Both the position numbers and the translations under genes were made by a program. Below the pieces are notes generated by a model, which was given only the letters and a program-made list of their open reading frames with translations, made no database searches and had not been told where the DNA came from. Shown piece after piece: positions 45,316 to 57,270 of a stretch of DNA of 64,000 bases (position 1 is its first letter; each line of letters begins with the position of its first letter). This stretch comes from Anomaloglossus baeobatrachus (lineage: Eukaryota > Chordata > Amphibia > Anura > Aromobatidae), in NCBI RefSeq assembly GCF_048569485.1, contig NC_134356.1:538779172-538843171 (forward strand). Direction: 5' to 3'.

Positions 45316-47267
45316 ACATATTATTTTGATTGTAACAATTTAAAGTTTATAGTGAATGCAGCTGATACTTTCACATCAGAATTATGGGCTGTAGACATGT
45401 ATCACTTACAATCATAATGATTTATTGCATTTTCCAATGTGTCTGTAAAATATTTTGTCTGTCAGTGATTTTTAGTAAGTTGTCCAGAAAAAATAAAAAG
45501 TCATATTGGCAACCTTGAGTACAAGTTTTATCTGTGTCTGGGAATGTTGTAAGTTAAAATCCCTTTCGACTTTCTGAAAACTCACTTGAGTCTTCTTTGT
45601 TTTTTTGGAGCTGTCCTGCTGTTTGCCACTGCTCCTCAACTGTTCACTTCTATCCTTAGCCTCTTTGTTCACCATTCTTCTGGTATATTACCCTTTTTAC
45701 TTCCATTTTGGGATGTGTGACTGTAATAACGCTCCTGCAGCATTATATGTACTTATAGTGATGCTGTTTTACTCTGTGCAAGTATTTTTTTTCTCTTTGC
45801 TCATATTCTTGTCACAATGCAGCTATTTACTGCTTCACTGCTGAAATTTAGACTTATACGGTAAAGTAGCATAATGGCCACCTGTCAGCTGGCACACCAT
45901 AGCAGTGAGCCACCCAGGCTAATGTAATTAATTGTGAACATTACAGTAGGAAACACATATATTATAGTTGAATTAAAAAAGGGTCATATTTTTGTTCTTG
46001 CACTTTCTTTTTTTTTCTCTTTATATAAGAAAAACAAATTGTTCATTTTTCCATTTGCATTTCTGTACTGTGTAAGGATGAGTTGTAATTATGAATGGCA
46101 TTCATTATTTTGCCATACAACGTAACAATAAAAAAATCCAAGTAGGATGAAATGGTACAAAAATGCAATTCCACCACTGTTTTTTGGGTTTTGCTTTTAA
46201 GGTATTCATTCTATGGCAAAAATTACCAATATGGGTAAATTAGGTGAGAATAATTTTAGCAAAGTTATATTGATAAAAAAAAAATACTTTGGTAACTTAA
46301 AAGTAGAAGATTGTTAAAAAATATATATATTTCACCTATTTCTGAGATCCGTGATTTTTTTTTATATTTTTCTGGCAATTGAGCTTTATGTGAGATTGTT
46401 TTATGCAAGACAAGCTGGTGATTTATTCTTTCCGTTTTTGGTTACTCATGTTTGATTGTGTTTTGCATTTTTCAGGAGACATGCAGCAACCCAAAAATGG
46501 CATTTCTGATTATTTTTTTAATATATATTTCTTAACAGCATTAAGTCTCGCTCAGACAACCGTATAAATTGAACATGTGATATCTGATTTTTTTATCGTA
46601 TAGCACTGGGAACCATGTTATTCAATGGGGGCAGTGCAGATGACCAATTTTTTTTTCTGACAATCTGTCTGTGCCAGAAATCACAGCATGCTATGATTTG
46701 ACTCTGAAATTGGATGAAACTAAGTGTGTGGATGCAAAAAAAAAAATGGATGACTCAGTATGGCATCTAATTTTTATGGCTACATTGCAATTCTGTAACA
46801 CAGAAAGCGGTAAATGAACAAGCAAACGAGTTTTACTGTAAAAAATGGATTGCTTATGGAAAGCACATGGATGACAAGTAGAGATGAGTGGTTCCGTGGA
46901 GGATCGGTTTGCCAGCAACCAACTAGCCTAGTTCCACAGGCTCGAGCTTGACCTGAACCCTGGGTCAAGTCACTGATTGGCAGTCTGACTCTATGCCCAC
47001 ACACAGCCAGCCATAAGCAGATCACTTCCGGGGTGGGCGGACTTTTTTTTGTTGCACACTACATGTGATCATGCTGTTGTCACCCCCAGTGTGTGCTGCT
47101 CAAACACTGCAAGCGGCTCGCACAGGGCTGAGCACCGAGCATACCTGAGCACAACAATGCTCACATGAGTTTTGTTCACACATAAAGCATTTGAACCCTG
47201 ACCTGAATCTTGATTTTTACATTTGGTGTTTGGTTCAAAAACCAAACCTCAGGTTCACCCTCTAAAG
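45316..47267. other. Intergenic, scattered decayed repeats
   Basis: AT-rich DNA without a supported gene. About 46540-46790 and 46880-47030 have the look of decayed short repeats (the second starts GTAGAGATGAGTGG), but I could not define ends. Confidence 0.4.
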
Positions 47268-47917
47268 CAGGGGTGGGGAAGGGGTGGGGAACCTCCGGCC
47301 CGCGGGCCGTATGCGGCCCGCGATGACATTTAATGCCGTCCCCGGGCACATTCCAGGCTACCCCAGTGCTCGAGCGGCACTTGCGCTTTTGCCAGCCGCT
47401 GGCCCTTTAAAATCCCAGTGCGTTATGGGTAGATGCTAGAATGTACGGGCTATTTACAGATCCTGATTGCAGCCCGTACTAGAATGTACGGGCTCTTTTC
47501 GGGACCTGACTACAGCCCATACATTCTAGACTGAACCCGGGACTGTGCTCGCATGCTGAGGGTTTACCTTGAGGGCGGGGTAAACAGCGCGCTGTGCTCC
47601 AGTCACAGCAGAAGAGGTGCAGCAGATGCCTCCCTGCTGTACATGCCTCCCGGACCTGTGCTATGTGACTCCTCCTCCTCCCCTTGTACTGTGAGTATGC
47701 AACCCATCGCTGCCCCCCCATCCAGTGCTGTGTACCCCCTAGTACTGTGTGTAGCCCCAAGTGCTGTGTACCCCCTAGTACTGTGTGTAGCCCCAAGTGC
47801 TGTGTACCCCCCAGTACTGTGTGTAACCCCTCAGTGCTGTGTAATCTGTGCAGCCTCCTAGTGCTGTCAGTGCTGCCACATCGTGCTCTCCCTGCTGCCT
47901 CCTAGTGCTGTCACCTA

Positions 47918-48655
47918 ATGCTCTCCATGCTGCCTTTTAGTGCTGTCACTGTCAGTGCTCTTTGTGCTGCCACCTAGTGCTCTTTGTGCTGCCACCTAGT
48001 GCTCTTTGTGCTGCCACCTAGTGCTCTCTGTGCTGCCACCTAGTGCTCTCTGTGCTGCCACCTAGTGCTCTCTGTGCTGCCACCTAGTGCTCTCTGTGCT
48101 GTCACTGTCAGTGCTCTTTGTGCTGCCACCTAGTGCTCTTTGTGCTGCCACCTAGTGCTCCCTGTGCTGCCACCTAGTGCTCCCTGTACTGCCAACTAGT
48201 GCTCCCTGTACTGCCAACTAGCGCTCTCTGTGCTGCCGCCTAGCGCTCTCTGTGCTGCCTAGTGCTGTCCGTTGTGCCGCCTAGTGCTGTCCGTTGTGCC
48301 GCCTAGTGCTGTCCGTTGTGCCGCCGCCTAGTGCTGTCCGTTGTGCTGCCGCCTAGTGCTGTTCGTGCTGCCACCTAGTTCTGTCCGTGCTGCCGCCTAG
48401 CGCTCTCTGTGCTGCCGCCTAGCGCTCTCTGTGCTGTCGCCTAGCGCTCTCTGTGCTGCCGCCTAGCGCTATCTGTTGTGCCGCCTAGCGCTGTCCGTTG
48501 TGCCGCCTAGCGCTGTCCGTTGTGCCGCCTAGCGCTGTCCGTTGTGCCGCCTAGTGCTGTCCGTTGTGCCGCCTAGTGCTGTCCGTTGTGCCGCCTAGTG
48601 CTGTCCGTTGTGCCGCCGCCTAGTGCTGTCTGTGCCCGCCACTAGTGCTGTCCAT
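47918..48655. repeat. 22-bp minisatellite inside the hAT element
   Basis: About 30 copies of TGCTGCCACCTAGTGCTCTC-like units. Sub-blocks differ as TCTTTG, TCTCTG and GTCCGTTG variants cluster, showing local unit spread. Looser units precede it from about 47690. Confidence 0.9.
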
Positions 48656-48659
48656 CCTT

Positions 48660-48850
48660 AGCATCTCCTGTGATCTATACGCACCTCCTGTGATGTATAC
48701 GCCCCAGCCTGTCCTGGGATGTATATGCCTCAATGTTTCCTGTGATGTATATGCCTCAGTGTCTCCTGTGATGTATATGCGCCCCAGTGTCTTCTGTGAT
48801 GTATATGCCCCAGCTTCTCCTGGGATGTGTATGCCCCCAGCCTCTCCAGA
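48660..48850. repeat. Second minisatellite inside the hAT element
   Basis: Six or seven copies of a unit of about 30 bases with CTCCTGTGATGTATATGCC, following directly on the 22-bp array. Confidence 0.8.
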
Positions 48851-49070
48851 CCAAGACAAACCTGGAAAAGCAGTTGTGAGAAACAAAATGATCAATATCA
48901 CCGAACATCACAGCCACTCCAGCCACCACATTAGGGGTGAGTTAATTAATTGTTTGACCAAATATAGCCTGGTCGTTTTCAAGTTGATAATTTGGTGCGG
49001 CCCCCGAAGGTTGGTAGAAAATTCCAAATGGCCCCCGGCAGTAAAAAGGTTCCCCACCCCTGCTCTAAAG

Positions 49071-50130
49071 ACAAGTGAGAAAAAAAATGTCTAATTTTTC
49101 TGCATGAAAACTGGACCAATTTTTTTTATACTGTTTTGTGACTCTAGCCTTAAATTTATGGGTTAAGATCATTTTTATATTTTCATAGATTAAAAAAACC
49201 TGGCAATACCAGATATGGTTTTTATTTCTTCATTTCAAATATTTTTAATCTAGGAAAAGGGGGGTGTTTCAAATTTTGCTTTTTAAGTTCCCTTGTGGGA
49301 TGTGAAGCTGTGAGGCTTTGATCTCTTGTATTATATATTATAATTAGTGATGGGTGAGCATGCTCACACTGCTCATTACTCGATTGAGCATCGGGGTGCT
49401 CGGATACTCGCAGAGCTTGGCTGAGTATTGCAGGTGCCTGGATGTTTCGTTTGTGAAACAACAACCACAATGTACAGGCTTCCTTCACTGCATGATGTGT
49501 GCAGGCACCCCAGGGGGAGCCATTCACAGTCTCTAAATTGCTGTCACTGGGGTTAAAGCAATGTTTTTGGATGTAGTTCTGTTCTTTTGGTTGTTGCTTT
49601 TCCTAGAGTTCAGCAGTCAAGATGAGTTTCCCATAAGCTGCTGTGCTCAGCATAAGTAGTGACTGTAATGACAAAGCTCACGTCATTTTACTGGGCTTTG
49701 TGATTTTGGTGGCTGAGTATACAGAGCGCAGCAGACGATGGCAAAGTCATGACTCCTACTGAGATTGGCATACACATCGCTGGATGGGCACTCACTGAAC
49801 CACTTCAAGATGAAGCCGTACTTGCAGTTGCCAATAATTTCACAATGGGGGCGACATATTGAGGGTGTAAAACTATAGGATTGGCGCCCAGAGAAACCAC
49901 TCCCGAGACTTGCTGCACAACTGCTCACGTCTTCTACCTCTCTATTATTGTTCTCAGAAAAAGACGAAGATGGCACTTCCGATGGGATTCTGCGGCTTTA
50001 TTATTTGTAAGAATACAGGTCACAGCATGTGGGGAGAGGTAGGTGTGCGGGCACGCCGGATGGCGGCCATTTCGCGCTTCAGCAGAGTGCTTCTACGTTT
50101 TTTTTTTCCTCTCTCTTATTATGCATTGCT
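49071..50130. other. Intergenic, with a decayed repeat at 49345-49520
   Basis: The piece at 49345-49520 (TGGGTGAGCATGCTC, GGGGTGCTCGGATACTCG) looks like a short interspersed repeat. Elsewhere nothing is recognised. Confidence 0.4.
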
Positions 50131-50345
50131 TTATATAGCACCATCATATTCTGCAGCCCTTTACAGAAAATGACATCAATGTCCCCATTGGGGCTCACAA
50201 TCTAAATTCTGTATCAGCATGGGGTGTGGAAGGAAACTCATGCAATCACAGGCAGAACATGCAAACTCCTTGTAGATCTTGTCCTTGGTTAGATTTAAAC
50301 CAAAGCCCTCGATGCTGCAAAGTAATTGCCACCATCCATGCTGCC
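50131..50345. mobile_element. Old LINE/SINE-like fragment
   Basis: The block with TATATAGCACCATCATATTC, CATTGGGGCTCACAATCTAA, GAACATGCAAACTCCTTG and a final CTGCCCCTCC resembles a repeat widespread in frogs and other vertebrates. It is decayed. The class is not assigned with certainty. Confidence 0.5.
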
Positions 50346-50684
50346 CCTCCATAACATATGTTTGTGGTGCCCAAGGGTGGTATGGTGCACACGCTGCTCA
50401 CATCACATGCCCCATTTTTTCCTTGTGCAGGATGTACAAGTTTTACGACTACAGAAGAGACTGGATGGATAGTTGATCAAATAGCTCACTTACATTATTA
50501 GTATTTTAATGCTGAAATGGAACCGATAACCCTACCATGAACAAGTTACCCTTAGAGAATCACACATTTCATTCATTATAATTACAATGAAAGATTTTAA
50601 CAATATTAGGCTCAATTTTGCAGACCAAACAGTGATTCCATTGAAAAAAAAATCAAATACCATTGGCATATTTATATATATATA

Positions 50685-51302
50685 CAGTGGAACCTTGGAT
50701 TAAGAGTAACTTGGTTTGAGAGCGTTTTGCAAGACAAGCAAAGCTTTTTACCCATGTGTAACTTGGTTTAAGAGCAATGCTTTGCAATAAGAGCAAATAC
50801 TCACCGTGCACACTTCCGGTTCTGTCCTTTCACCGCGCTCTGACCCGCTCTGCAGGTAACGTTCTGTACATATGTACTGTACACTGTATACAGTACACCA
50901 TTCTACAGTACAGTATATACTATATATCATGTCCATAAATTTGCATTTGTGGATACAGTACTATATTTTCTTTCTGCTAACCAGTGCAGCACATTGCTTA
51001 TACTGTACCTCCCGCACACTAACAATTCTATTGTAAGCTAACGTGAAGTCTAATGTGCTTTATATGTTTTTTACTGTACAGTATTGTATATTAGTGTACT
51101 GTAATAATTTTATATGAATACAGGACATTATTTTGTATTACTGTAATAAGTTTGTATAAATACAGTAAATATTTTTGGGTTGTGGAACAAATTGTCTGCG
51201 TTTCAATTATTTCCTATGGGAAAATTCGCTTTGATATAAGAGTAACTTGGTTTAAGAGCACACTCCTGGAACAATTTATGCTCGTAATCCAAGGTTCCTC
51301 TG
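50685..51302. mobile_element. Tigger/pogo-like MITE
   Basis: 618 bp between TA dinucleotides (50683-50684 and 51303-51304). Ends CAGTGGAACCTTGGATTA and the inverted partner near 51302 agree over about 20 bases. The sub-terminal phrase GAGTAACTTGGTTT, present near each end, gives further pairing. No coding. Confidence 0.8.
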
Positions 51303-51304
51303 TA

Positions 51305-52325
51305 TTTATATATTTATTGCATATTTATTGCTGTTATTACCTCTAAGGACATGGCCTACATAGAGACTGACCTGGTTACCCACCTCAGCTATCCTCATGG
51401 CCACTTTGTATACTTTATTAAATTTTAAGGGGTTTACAATAACAGGGGAGGGGGTAATTGAAGTATTTAAAATGCATTCTAAAAATGTTGTTGAAAGAAC
51501 AAAGAAGAGGCAGAGAAAGGGAAGAAAGGGTAGGGTAAAAGTGGATGGGGGAGGGGTATTGGAGGGGAGGTGGGAATGGAAGGGGTTAGGGAATATAAAG
51601 GGGGAGGAGAAAGGAAAGGAGGAAGGCGATGAGGCAATTCGTTAAGTTTCAAAGTCAAGCAAAATTATAAACTCTTATATTCATTTAGCACAGTAAATAA
51701 ACACATTGGGAAATAACATATCACATTTATATTATTTAGAGAATGTCATGGTCACTTTGAACCCAAGTTTAAAATGTACAGCAATTAAGAGCAGAATTCA
51801 TAATACTGTGAATTATTGAACTGAACACTGATAGTTCTTTGCTCATTCAGTAAATGTACAGTATTTAGTAAAGGTGTTAAGTATTCTTTACAGCAAGAAT
51901 AATATTATAATCTGGTGCATGATAAACTCACCGACCCATAATCATCTAGCAGCCAAGATAAACTACACAGGGCAGAGTCACAGCCAAAATTGGGTCCATC
52001 ATATTAATGGGGTTGTTTCTGTAGCCTGTAAACAGATTTTCACAAAAAACACAGGCAGATAAACCTTAATGTAAACTCTAATTCTGAATCAGGACCAGAA
52101 AATAAAATGATAAAACTTTTGTTTTATCGTACAATAGTTTTATTTGTAAGTAGTAAAATGGTGTTAAGCGTCAAATATGTCTTTCAAGTCATAAAGATCC
52201 AGGATACAATATTCTCAGCATACAATGGCCTTTCTTATTTGACAATTGAAGCTACATTCAGCTTCCAAGGCCATAGATTGAATCCGCAGTATGAATAATT
52301 GTCTGGAAGATCCAACCAATCAGCA
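51305..52325. other. Intergenic, with a purine-rich tract
   Basis: 51450-51645 is strongly purine-rich on the + strand (GGGAGGGG-type runs) and could adopt unusual structure. The rest is AT-rich and unremarkable. Confidence 0.45.
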
Positions 52326-52329
52326 TGGC

Positions 52330-52862
52330 TATAGGGGGCTTTACACGAAATGACATTGCTAACGAGATGTCGTTGGAGTCACTGAATTCGTGACGCACAT
52401 CCGGCCTCGTTAGCGACGTCGTTGCGTGTGAACCGTACGTACGACCGCTAACGATCAAAATTACTCACCTAATCGTTGATCGTTGACACATCGTTCTAAT
52501 CCCAAATGTTGTTGCTGTTGCAGGACGCAGGTTGTTCGTCGTTCCTGAGGCAGCACACATCGCTACATGTAACACCCCAGGAACGAGGAACAACAACTTA
52601 CCTGTGTCCTTCGGCAACGAGGTGGGCGTTACTTTCTTTCGGCTGCTCTCTGTCCCTCTGCTTCTATTGGACGGCTGCCATATGTCCTTAGAAAGGAGGC
52701 GATTCGCCGGCAACAGCGACGTCACTAGGCAGGTAAGTACGTGTGACAGGTCCTAGTGATGTTGTGCGCTACGGGCAGCGATTTGCTCGTGACGCACAGC
52801 CGACGGGGGTGGGTGCTCTCACCAGCGACATCGCTAGCGATGTCACTGCGGGTAATGCAGCC
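52330..52862. mobile_element. Foldback non-autonomous DNA element
   Basis: The left end GGGGGCTTTACACGAAATGA and the right end, read in reverse, AAGGCTGCATTACCCGCAGTGA are related and run into a shared GCTAACGAGATGTCG / GCTAGCGATGTCG block. Many CGTCGTT-type words. The target duplication is unclear. Confidence 0.55.
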
Positions 52863-53617
52863 TTATATCTCTGGTAAAGCGCTGTTATTGGAGCACACAC
52901 TAATTGGCTATTTAATAGTGCCTTTATACAATAAAGTGCAGTACTGTAAGTCCCAAGGGAAATGAACAAGGCAGGTGCACCACCCTAAGAGTAATAAATA
53001 GTTAGGTGCTCACCCATGTAGCGGAAAGGGCTGAACAATGTATAAAGAAAAGAGCTACATATAACAGGGAGCACACCCACAATAGTATATATATATAAAA
53101 GGCAGTCTTTATTGTAACAGCAAGAATAAAAACACTAAAAAATGGGACACACAAGATAACACGGCCTGAAACCCCTTGTGACCCCCGTCATGTACACAGC
53201 ATGAGCAATAATATGCGATAATGAAGACGTCATACATATAACCTATAAATCATGCAAAATTGTATAAAGGCTGATGAAATATCTCACATAAATGCACAAT
53301 GCCAACTGGCTTGTACACAATCAGAAAAACCTGCTTAGAGGATATATAACCATATAGTAACAGTGCCCACTGGCCATGAAAAACAGTCATATCCCAAAGG
53401 AAAATATATATATAGACGGCAGACAGTACCAATATATGTCAGGGGAGCAGTATCACCTCCCAGACCACATGTAAGGCAAGCAGTTATCCATCCACAGGCA
53501 ACCACTATATAAAATGTGGCAGCCAGATAATGGCAAAGAACTATACCATGTGCAAGTAAGCGAGGCAAATAAGCAAGGCCAAAGGAGGTACACAGGGGAC
53601 AGAGAATACCGTGGGGG

Positions 53618-53653
53618 ACCCACGCGTATCGCCGCACAGCGGCTTCCTCAGGG
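53618..53653 (-). ncRNA. Near-consensus hammerhead-like motif
   Basis: The minus strand reads CCTGAGGA (fits CUGANGA), stem II AGCCGC-TGT-GCGGC, then GATACGCGTGGG, where consensus would be GAAAC. A strong stem II and one changed core base suggest a recently disabled or weak ribozyme. Confidence 0.5.
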
Positions 53654-53805
53654 CAAGTGTGTACATCGTAGCCTACAACAAAGAGGGTATATAAGCCTAT
53701 TAGTTAGAAGATCATGAGAATCACCTGTGTGGAGGCTGGCAGTAGAACCCATTCATGACCATATGGGAGCGCATATTACAGCGGCTGTAATGCATATAGA
53801 TGCGC

Positions 53806-53819
53806 GCCGCCATCTTGGA
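53806..53819 (-). promoter_or_regulatory. YY1-like site
   Basis: The minus strand reads CCAAGATGGCGGCG, matching the AAGATGGCGGC core of YY1. It lies near the upstream end of the minus-strand Penelope-derived unit, where a transcript would begin. Confidence 0.4.
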
Positions 53820-53866
53820 AATTCCTTTTATATATATATACTATTGTGGGCGTACTGTAAGTCCCA

Positions 53867-54744
53867 TACTGCACTTATCTGTATCAGGATGTATTGGAAG
53901 AACATAACTAGGGGAAATATGCCCCAAGTGCTTGATGTCAGGGGCTCCAACAAGCCCCTTTATTTGTATTTAGATACAAGGAGAGGGCAGTATATTGAAC
54001 CTTTAGTCCGGAGAGAAGAATGCTCTAGTTGTGCTTCATGGAGGTTCTTCTCCAGTTATCACAGTGTACTATGAACTGCACAGGATCCTAAAGAAGCTCC
54101 TGGCCTCATTGCCTCATTATGAAAACTACAAATACAGTAGGTGGGATGCAATTTATATGGAAAGACGTCCTCTTTCAATTAATTATCACTTTATTTTTAT
54201 GATCTTCAGTTTTTACATTTTGGGATAACATGTTGGGCTCCAGAACTAATTACTGATTTTCCACAAAGTCTAGAATCAGAAAAAAATGTCAATTCTGAGC
54301 CTTTGGATTTATAGAGGAGCTGCCATCTCTCCTGACAGGTTTCTTATAGTAAGTCTTCTATTTAATTATAAGGGTCCATTTATCATAGGCTAATGGATAA
54401 CTGGATGTTACCACTCCTCTAGTCAATAGAATGTGTCCCTAGACAGCCTTGTATTGTCATCGATGATTGGACACTGTCAGTGTCAGTGTGTAGGGACATA
54501 TGCCTTTCCCAGCAGGAATGGCAACACTCATTTGTCAATACAAATTGACAGGAACCGGCGGTAATGCTGTATGTTCATGGGCAGGGATGGGGACTAAACT
54601 GGCAACTTGGCATAGCTGGTGTTATAGAAATAGACAGAGAAAGTTTAAAAATGCAGCAATCTTTTGTCTTTACTTTAACAACCTTGTGGATGGCTGACAT
54701 TTGTATCTGGTTCACTAAATTCTTGCTTTGTTCCAGGTCTCACT
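53867..54744. other. Intergenic, nothing recognised
   Basis: No supported gene or repeat boundary. Confidence 0.4.
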
Positions 54745-55720
54745 CTCATATATGAAGACTCATTTCCCCAACCCTTTGGATCTCCCTATCATGCAGGGAG
54801 ACTCACTTCTCCAACCCTATGGATCATATTATTTTGCAGGGAGACTCGCATCCCCAACTCGCTATTATGCAGGGAGACTCACTTTTCCAACCGTTTTGGA
54901 TATCACTATTATCAAAGGCACTCAGTTCTCCAACCATTTGGACCTCACTATTATGCAAGGAGACTTGCTTTTCCAATCCTTTGGATTTCACTATTATGCA
55001 TGGAGGCTCAGTTTTCCAACCCTTTGGATCTCACTATTATGTAGTGAGACTCGCTTTTCTCACCTTTTGGATCTCACTATTATGTAGGGAAACTAGCTTC
55101 TCCAACCCTTTGCATCTCACTATTAGACTGGACTCACACGAACGTATGTAAAAACGGTCCCATTCTTGTCCAGGAGAGTTTTTTCTCACTTGTCGTCATC
55201 TATGTGCTGTCAGTGTGCTGTCAGTGTGCTGTCCATGTGCTGTCTGTGTGCAATCTGTTTTTTTCATAGCAGCTATTAGTGATTTACAGTCATTTACAGG
55301 AACATTTACAGTCATTTACAGGAACATTTACAGTGTTCTGTGCTACATGATAGAATTGTATCCATAAAAACAGACGTCACTAGGATGGTCCGTGTGCTAT
55401 CCGTTTTTTCCTCGCACCCACTGACTTGTATTGGTGAGTCTCGAACGTTTTCAGGACACAATTGCAGCATGTTGCGACTTTTCTCGCATCTGGATTCTGA
55501 AAACTGACCAAATGCTCTGCCTCATTGACTAACATTTGTCAGAGTGCAATGCGAGATTTTATCGCATTGCACTCTTCCGATTCCTGCACTTGTGTGAGCG
55601 TGCCCTTATGCAGAGAAACTCACTTCTCACACCCTTTGGATCTGACTATTATTCAGGGAGACTCACTTCTCCAACCCTTTTGGATCTCACTAGTAGTCAG
55701 GCAAACTTGCTTCTCCACTT
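54745..55720. repeat. Degenerate minisatellite of about 45 bp, split by a MITE
   Basis: Some nine copies of a unit with CTCACTATTATGCAGGGAGA and CTCCAACCCTTTGGAT lie at 54745-55122, and about three more at 55609-55720. The MITE at 55126-55605 divides them. Confidence 0.85.
55126..55605. mobile_element. Harbinger-like MITE inside a minisatellite
   Basis: 480 bp with TTA on both sides (55123-55125 and 55606-55608) and weak inverted ends (GACTGGACTCACACGA against GGGCACGCTCACACAA). It has internal short duplications (GTCATTTACAGGAACATTTA twice; TGTGCTGTCAG twice). No coding. Confidence 0.6.
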
Positions 55721-57270
55721 AGCTGGACTCCTAATGTAGGGAACCGTCTGATCCAATCTGCTGCATACACACAATTTAGTTAACACTTGTAAGCGGCTTA
55801 CTTGACTTTTCAGTAGCTATGGATTAGGTTTTGGCTCCCTGAGTGTGGCACCTATCATCAACAGGTCACATCAAACTACAGGCTTACAACTCTCCAAGCG
55901 CAACAATACTAAATAATATCTCTATATGGTGACATTTGACGCTATGAACCAGTACAAAGCCATACTGGATCCCTTGACATACTATCTGAAGACCATTGTG
56001 ACCAGCTCAATACAATTCAAGTATCAATAAAATCACATGAGCATCACAAAACCACAACAGTCAGGTATAACACATCAGCAACACATTAATCATCCTGATA
56101 TGCATGTATTGATGGGTGAGACGGGGTTGGTTTCCATGCCTTACACTAGTACAGATAGGTGATGTTGACTATAGACATGGCATGATAGGGTGGCAATGCA
56201 AAAGGGATAACCTCCAAGTTTGGGGGAACAGTTCAAGACCTATGTAAGTTACCAATATTTACACATATATACAACAACTTTAGAAACAGTCACAAATATT
56301 GTGAACAACCTACTGGATAAAATGCTCTTTTTTCTAACCCCTTTGACTATAGACAGTCACAGTATTCAACTGGTATACCAATGACCCTACATTAACATTC
56401 ACTCTGGGTGGCCCATGTTTTAGCTAGATGCAAATATTACATCATCCACATTCACAAATTTACCATATAATAAATTAGGTAGTTTGTTAAATGAATGATG
56501 AGATGCTGCTCTTGTCTGTATGTAATAGATCAAGTATATTGTGCTAACTGCTAGTCTTGCAGAGGGGCCCACCGGGAAATTTACCTTCCCCCCCTGTGGG
56601 CCAGTCATTACCTGGACATTTACGAAAATCTCTCCAGATAATAGGTAAACATAGAAAGAATAAATTTAATTACAGTCCAACCCAGTGCCATTCAGACCAA
56701 TGTATGTTAATACTTTGATAACATTACATTAAATAGGATTAATTCTTATTAATTATATTGCCAATTCACTGTTAAAGTGAGACAGCAGCTCTGATTGACC
56801 ATACACTAACCGCTGCCACCCAATGGAGAATATATGCAACTGCACCAAAACATAAAGAGTGATAGTGCATCAATAACATTGTGTGGGGACTGTCCACATG
56901 TTCTGCTCAGTGATTTGCTTATCTCTTGATATTTACTTATTACAATCGTGTATTCAAATATATCATAACTTCTCAACATTTTATGCAAAAGCTGCATTAT
57001 GAAACAAGTAAACAATCCACGGTTGTATATATATATATGATGCATTGATTTTAGTAAGATGTAATCGGATCATTTCCATGGAACATGTATGGTGCAGAAC
57101 ATCCTTACGTGCTCTTATACTATGATAGATTCTGTAGTCTATGGGCAGAATGGTGCAGGATTTGTAGGAGCACAATGCAGGGTGTAGAGAGGGAATTCCA
57201 CAAGTGTGTATGAAGTAGGGGATTAGGATAAAGGGTCTTTTTTCCGTGCTGTCCTCCTTTTCATCATACT
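55721..57270. other. Intergenic stretch upstream of NTRK3
   Basis: AT-rich; no supported element ends. No coding frame of note. Confidence 0.45.

Larger units (their letters stand above)
47268..49062. mobile_element. Non-autonomous hAT element
   Basis: 1795 bp with ends CAGGGGTGGGGAA and TTCCCCACCCCTG and the 8-bp target duplication CTCTAAAG (47260-47267 and 49063-49070). The GGCCCGCGGGCC block near the left end and GGTGCGGCCCCCG near the right end are subterminal. There is no transposase; the interior is mostly minisatellite. The left end has an 11-base internal duplication (GGGGTGGGGAA). Confidence 0.9.
52956..53851 (-). mobile_element. Penelope-derived insertion with 15-bp target duplication
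   Basis: 896 bp flanked by GTACTGTAAGTCCCA (52941-52955 and 53852-53866). A 115-base left tag precedes an inverted pair, CCCACAATAGTATATATATA at about 53073 and its partner ending at 53850. The minus strand has a hammerhead-like motif (53618-53653) and a YY1-like site (53806-53819). There is no coding sequence. The plan, tag plus inverted arms plus long target duplication, repeats that of 12551-18922. Confidence 0.7.
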
